A stretch of DNA of 38,024 nucleotides from Trebouxia sp. TZW2008. Lineage: Eukaryota > Chlorophyta > Trebouxiophyceae > Trebouxiales > Trebouxiaceae. The DNA lies in contig BDIU01000041.1 in NCBI GenBank assembly GCA_002118135.1, positions 1 to 38,024 of the forward strand. Reading direction: 5' to 3'. Both the position numbers and the translations under genes were made by a program. A model generated the notes under the pieces. That model was not told the origin of the DNA and ran no database searches. It saw only the letters and a list, made by a program, of their open reading frames with translations. Numbering within the stretch: the first letter of the stretch is position 1; each line of letters begins with the position of its first letter. Shown here in pieces: positions 36,776 through 38,024 of the stretch.

Positions 36776-38024
36776 TACCCCGAAAAAACCCGACCCAATA
36801 AAAAGACTTACCCCTATACCCCTTCGGGGTATAGGGGTAGTATCCGGAAGAAAGTCTACTTTCTTTTCGGGATACGAAGAAAGCCTCCCGGAAGCGACAC
36901 CCCCCGAAAAGATACGGGGTAGTATCCTTTACTAAGGGATACGAAGAGCTTTGGTAAAAGCTTCGGAAAGTCTAGTACGAAGGGATACGAAAAGCTTCGG
37001 GTTATCCTTTCGGGATAGTATCCGGTACCCCTTCGGGGTAGTATCCCTTCGGGGTATAGGGGTAGTATCCGGTACCCCGAAAAGCTTCGGGTTATCTTTT
37101 CGGGGTAGTATCCGGTACCCCTTCGGGGTAGTATCCGGTACCCCTTCGGGGTATAGGGGTAGTATCCGGTACCCCGAAAAGATACGGGGTATAGGGGTAC
37201 AAGCTTCTCGAAGGGATACGAAGAAAGTCTACTTTCTTTTCGGGAGACGAAGAAAGTCTCCTAAGGGGTACGAATCCTTTTCTCCCGGTACTAAGGGGAA
37301 GTAGACTTTTCTCGTATCTTTTCGGGATACGAAGAAAGTCTACTTTCTTTTCGGGAGACGAAGAGCTTCGGTAAAAACTTCGGAAAGTCTAGTACCCGGA
37401 ATCCTTTTCTCCCCGTACCCCGAAGGGGTATAGGGGTAGTATCCGGTACCCCGAAAAGATACGGGGTATAGGGGTAAAGTCTAGTACGAAGGGATACGAA
37501 GAAAGTCTACTTTCTTTTCGGGAAAGTAGACTTTTCTCGTATCTTTTCGGGATACGAGAAAAGTCTCCCGGAAGGGATTCTCGAAGGGATACGAAGAGCT
37601 TCTCGAAGGGATACGAGAAAAGTCTCCCGGAAAAGCTTCTCGAAGGGATACGAGAAAAGTCTCCCGGTACCCGGAGAAGCTTCTCCCGGTACCCCTCCGG
37701 GGTATAGGGGTATAAGGGTATAGGGGTAGTATCCGGTACCCCTTCGGGGTAGTATCCCTTCGGGGTATAGGGGTAGTATCCGGTACCCCGAAAAGATACG
37801 GGGTAGTATCTTTTCGGGGTAAGGTCTAGTACCCGGAATCCTTTTCTCCCCGTACCCCGAAGGGGTATAGGGGTATAAGGGTATAGGGGTAAAGTCTAAT
37901 ACCCCGAAAAGCTTCGGGTTATCTTTTCGGGGTAGTATCCGGTACCCCGAAAAGATACGGGGTAGTATCTTTTCGGGGTAAAGTCTAGTACCCGGAATCC
38001 TTTTCTCCCCGTACCCCGAAGGGG
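36776..38024. repeat. Mosaic palindromic repeat tract 10, to window end
   Basis: No gene seen. G-rich word orientation predominates: GGGGTAGTATCCGGTACCCC, AAGCTTCGGGTTATC and AAAGTCTAGTACC. Several GAAGAAAGTCTACTTTCTTTTC palindromic words occur (about 36846, 37222, 37334, 37498), related to the 29-bp array at 28684. The tract is cut by the end of the window. Confidence 0.9.

Overview
The window is plastid (chloroplast) DNA from a green alga. It encodes small photosystem proteins (PsbI, PsaI, PsaJ), the PSI core protein PsaA, the plastid ribosomal proteins S7, S12, S14, S18 and L19, and a very large Ycf1-type protein. Together psaI, rpl19 and a chlorophyte-style ycf1 argue for Chlorophyta outside the core Chlorophyceae. 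A trebouxiophyte-like or ulvophyte-like lineage is my best guess; this is inference from gene content, not from a search. Every recognised gene lies on the + strand.

Layout: mosaic repeats (1-760); psbI; repeats; rps18; 3.4 kb of repeats; rps14; 2.5 kb of repeats; a 0.6 kb non-repeat island and psaI; short-period tandem arrays; psaA, interrupted by a 2640-bp group II intron that carries its own reverse transcriptase/maturase gene; tandem arrays and repeats; psaJ with a 3' hairpin; repeats; ycf1 (6.36 kb); 2.5 kb of repeats; a 10-bp minisatellite; rps12; 2.3 kb of repeats; a perfect 24-bp-arm hairpin; rps7; 1.7 kb of repeats; rpl19; repeats to the end. Genes fill roughly a third of the window. 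No tRNA or rRNA gene was recognised.

The dominant feature is the intergenic DNA. It is built from a small vocabulary of GC-rich, mostly self-complementary words such as TACCCCGAAGGGG, TACCGGA, TACTAGACTT, TACCCCTA, TACCCCGAAAAGA and GAGAAGCTTCTC. They are joined in changing order and in both orientations, and nearly every junction falls on a TAC/GTA trinucleotide. The same words occur inside the psaA intron (in a loop of the 5' RNA domain and in-frame inside the reverse-transcriptase domain), inside ycf1, and in the hairpin after psaJ. Genes sit in AT-rich islands largely free of these words.

Functionally, the genes serve photosynthesis (PsaA/PsaI/PsaJ in PSI, PsbI in PSII), plastid translation (S7, S12, S14, S18, L19) and, through Ycf1, probably protein import or another essential plastid envelope function. 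The intron protein is expected to splice psaA pre-mRNA and possibly once mobilised the intron, but its endonuclease domain looks degenerate.
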